Notes under the pieces: model-generated
Told to the model about the DNA's origin: nothing
Seen by the model: only the letters and a program-made list of their open reading frames with translations
Databases searched by the model: none
Shown: positions 5,316-6,580 of the stretch, piece by piece
Layout: the number at the start of each line of letters is the position of its first letter
How positions within the stretch are numbered: position 1 is the stretch's first letter
Translations under genes and position numbers: made by a program
Assembly: GCA_027063295.1 (NCBI GenBank)
Contig: JAMORZ010000145.1
Location: forward strand, 1-6,580
DNA from: Sulfurimonas sp.
GTDB lineage: Bacteria; Campylobacterota; Campylobacteria; Campylobacterales; Sulfurimonadaceae
Direction of reading: 5' to 3'
Length of the DNA: 6,580 bases

Positions 5316-5864
5316 CTATTGTGCTAGATCAAGTGTTGTCATATCGATATAAGCGATGATACCATATTTGTTTTTGATATGGATAATCGTATCAGACATG
5401 TAGTTTTTCTCAGTCAAAGAAGCATAGTTTTCTGTTTCTGTATTGAGTTTATACTCTGGATCCTCTTTTAGTTTGCTAAATCTTTTTAAAAGTGCATCAG
5501 AATCAGTTGGCACATATTGTCTTGCAATGACAAAAAGTTGTTGTTCAGCTTTAAAGTTGATAAAAGTAAAGCTATAGATTCGATTTTCATCAATAACAGT
5601 CATCTCAATAAATTTTGTTTGAGAATTTTCAATCTTTGTTGCACTAGGAGTTGCATTGTCCCACCACTTAATGTACCAGTTTTTTTCAAGAGAGAAGCTA
5701 AATTTTGCATATACCTTCTCTTTAATTTTTGGTGAAGCATTACTCAAATCAAGTTTTTTTAGAACTTTGTTAAGTACTTTTTTATTGTCCTCATCAAGAG
5801 CACCAAGTGCATCGAGTGCAAAAGAGTTTACAACTAACATTGCAATAAGTAAGAGTGTTTTCAT
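5316..5864 (-). CDS. Secreted (periplasmic) protein of unknown function
   Basis: This 182-aa protein opens with a typical Sec signal peptide: Lys2, a hydrophobic core LLLIAMLVV, and a cleavage site after Ala16 (S-F-A). The mature protein begins LDALGALDED, continues with a Lys-rich helical stretch to about residue 50, and then an aromatic-rich segment including NWYIKWWD. The middle (about 84-116) alternates hydrophobic and polar residues as in beta strands. There are no further membrane segments, no cysteines and no recognised catalytic motif. The start is supported by AAAGGA 9 nt upstream. It sits between rseP (53 bp upstream) and yggS (18 bp downstream), all on the minus strand. Position after a membrane protease hints at an envelope role, but this is context only. 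I do not recognise the family. Confidence 0.82.
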   Translation of the reverse strand: MKTLLLIAMLVVNSFALDALGALDEDNKKVLNKVLKKLDLSNASPKIKEKVYAKFSFSLEKNWYIKWWDNATPSATKIENSQTKFIEMTVIDENRIYSFTFINFKAEQQLFVIARQYVPTDSDALLKRFSKLKEDPEYKLNTETENYASLTEKNYMSDTIIHIKNKYGIIAYIDMTTLDLAQ

Positions 5865-5891
5865 AGGGTTTGTCCTTTTTTGTTCAATTTT

Positions 5892-5900
5892 ATCATATCA
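5892..5900 (-). promoter_or_regulatory. Candidate extended -10 promoter between rseP and the secreted-protein gene
   Basis: The minus strand reads TGATATGAT, again of the form TGnTATGAT, within a short ATATG tandem repeat. A start near 5885 would leave a leader of about 20 nt that includes AAAGGA. If used, the secreted protein and yggS can be expressed separately from rseP. No -35 box is visible. Confidence 0.38.
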
Positions 5901-5917
5901 TATCTTAAAGTTTTTTC

Positions 5918-6580
5918 TTATTGAGCTGTAAGTCGGTTAATATCGTTGTAAAGTCCAAGAGCCATAAGCCCAAGTAAAATTACCCATCCTGCCATAGTCA
6001 GGTTAACCATCACTTTTTCACTCACTTCACGTCGGAAGATAAGTTCATACAGATTAAACATAATATGCCCTCCATCAAGTGCAGGGATTGGAAGTAGGTT
6101 AAGTACACCAAGGTTTACTGAGATAAGCGCTGCAAAGAACAAAACACTCATCCACCCTGCATCTGTTGCATCAGAAGTGAGTTTTACTATGCTGATCACT
6201 CCACCGAGATCTCTAGCAGGTACTTCACCAACGATAAGCTTTTTAACACCTGTGAAGATCATAGTGCTTGCAAAGATAAACTGTTCATTTGTGTATTTGA
6301 AGATATTTTCACTTTTTAAAGGGTGAAATACACCAGCAGCACCGATACCTATCATTTTTTCTTTCACACTCTCTCCGAACATATTTTTTGTCTCTTTGAG
6401 CTCTGGTGTAAGGATGATATGCTTAACAAATCCATCTCTTTCAACGATAAGGTCGATAGAGCCTTTGGCAGATTTGATATGTTTTGCCATATCTTTCCAA
6501 CTTTCAACTTCGATGCCGTTGATAGAGCGAATAGTATCGTTACTCTCAAGCCCTGCAACAAATGCAGGAGAATCTTTAAG
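5918..6580 (-). CDS. rseP: RseP-type site-2 zinc metalloprotease, C-terminal part, 5' end outside window
   Basis: The frame is open to the right edge, so the 220 residues seen here are the C-terminal part of an inner-membrane M50 protease. RseP enzymes cut membrane-embedded substrates such as anti-sigma factors and leftover signal peptides. The fragment starts within a PDZ domain (SPAFVAGLESNDTIRSING, then IKSAKG and a beta-rich segment, fragment residues 1 to about 60). It continues with the conserved PARDLGGVISIVKL segment and a membrane helix (WMSVLFFAALISVNLGVLNL). The second M50 motif, LLPIPALDGGHI, supplies the zinc-binding Asp. A last helix (AGWVILLGLMALGLY) precedes the short tail NDINRLTAQ. 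The HExxH motif must lie outside the window. A Met codon at 6490-6488 is internal to the PDZ domain and is not the start. The gene ends in TAA at 5918-5920. Confidence 0.93.
   Translation of the reverse strand, partial: LKDSPAFVAGLESNDTIRSINGIEVESWKDMAKHIKSAKGSIDLIVERDGFVKHIILTPELKETKNMFGESVKEKMIGIGAAGVFHPLKSENIFKYTNEQFIFASTMIFTGVKKLIVGEVPARDLGGVISIVKLTSDATDAGWMSVLFFAALISVNLGVLNLLPIPALDGGHIMFNLYELIFRREVSEKVMVNLTMAGWVILLGLMALGLYNDINRLTAQ

Noticed and set aside
5656..5931. 91-codon + strand frame opposite the secreted-protein gene
   Set aside because: Its hydrophobic look is the reverse complement of the signal peptide and Lys-rich region. The minus-strand gene has the signal peptide and ribosome binding site.
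6488..6490. ATG as possible start of the rseP-like gene, giving a 190-aa protein
   Set aside because: The frame continues upstream with clear PDZ-domain sequence (SPAFVAGL, then RSING), so this Met is internal and the gene is cut by the window edge.
6364..6561. 65-codon minus-strand frame at the right end
   Set aside because: It overlaps the PDZ region of rseP in a different frame; the rseP frame is the one with family motifs and runs open to the edge.
1..6580. CRISPR arrays, insertion sequences, tRNA or rRNA genes, defence or toxin systems
   Set aside because: I found no spaced repeats, transposase motifs, terminal inverted repeats, cloverleaf sequences or recognisable defence proteins; the genes are mostly housekeeping.

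Overview
The window looks like an ordinary chromosomal segment of an AT-rich Campylobacterota (Epsilonproteobacteria), probably close to Sulfurimonas or Sulfuricurvum. I infer this from protein character, tight gene packing and A/T-dominated promoters with good -10 boxes but no clear -35 boxes. No species can be named from sequence reading alone. I see no mobile element, CRISPR array, rRNA or tRNA.

Left part (1-1365, + strand): the 3' end of a TruD-type tRNA pseudouridine synthase gene is followed by a complete phosphatidylserine decarboxylase gene (psd). A hairpin overlapping the psd stop codon probably ends transcription from both sides. Converging on it from the minus strand is a 35-codon gene for a single-span membrane protein, with a strong ribosome binding site and a plausible extended -10 promoter. 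Such a gene is easily missed by annotation.

Middle part (1500-4511): an HI0933/YhiN-type flavoprotein (minus) and a DTW-domain tRNA-uridine aminocarboxypropyltransferase (plus) diverge from only 26 bp. Overlapping -10 boxes sit so close to the start codons that one or both mRNAs are probably leaderless. The DTW gene runs tail-to-tail into a diheme cytochrome c lipoprotein gene with a 29-bp overlap. The cytochrome gene is the second gene of a two-gene minus-strand operon. The first gene encodes a small cytoplasmic protein of unknown function, and its TAG stop directly abuts the ATG of the cytochrome gene.

Right part (4512-6580, minus strand): a partial RseP-type site-2 protease gene reads into the window from the right end. 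It is followed by a secreted protein of unknown function and by a YggS/PLPBP pyridoxal-phosphate homeostasis protein. A 15-position inverted repeat lies just after yggS and before the cytochrome operon.

Most genes are housekeeping: tRNA modification (truD, DTW), phospholipid synthesis (psd), envelope proteolysis (rseP) and cofactor homeostasis (yggS). The least explained elements are the 35-aa membrane protein, the unknown protein coupled to the cytochrome, the secreted protein after rseP, and the compact divergent promoter.
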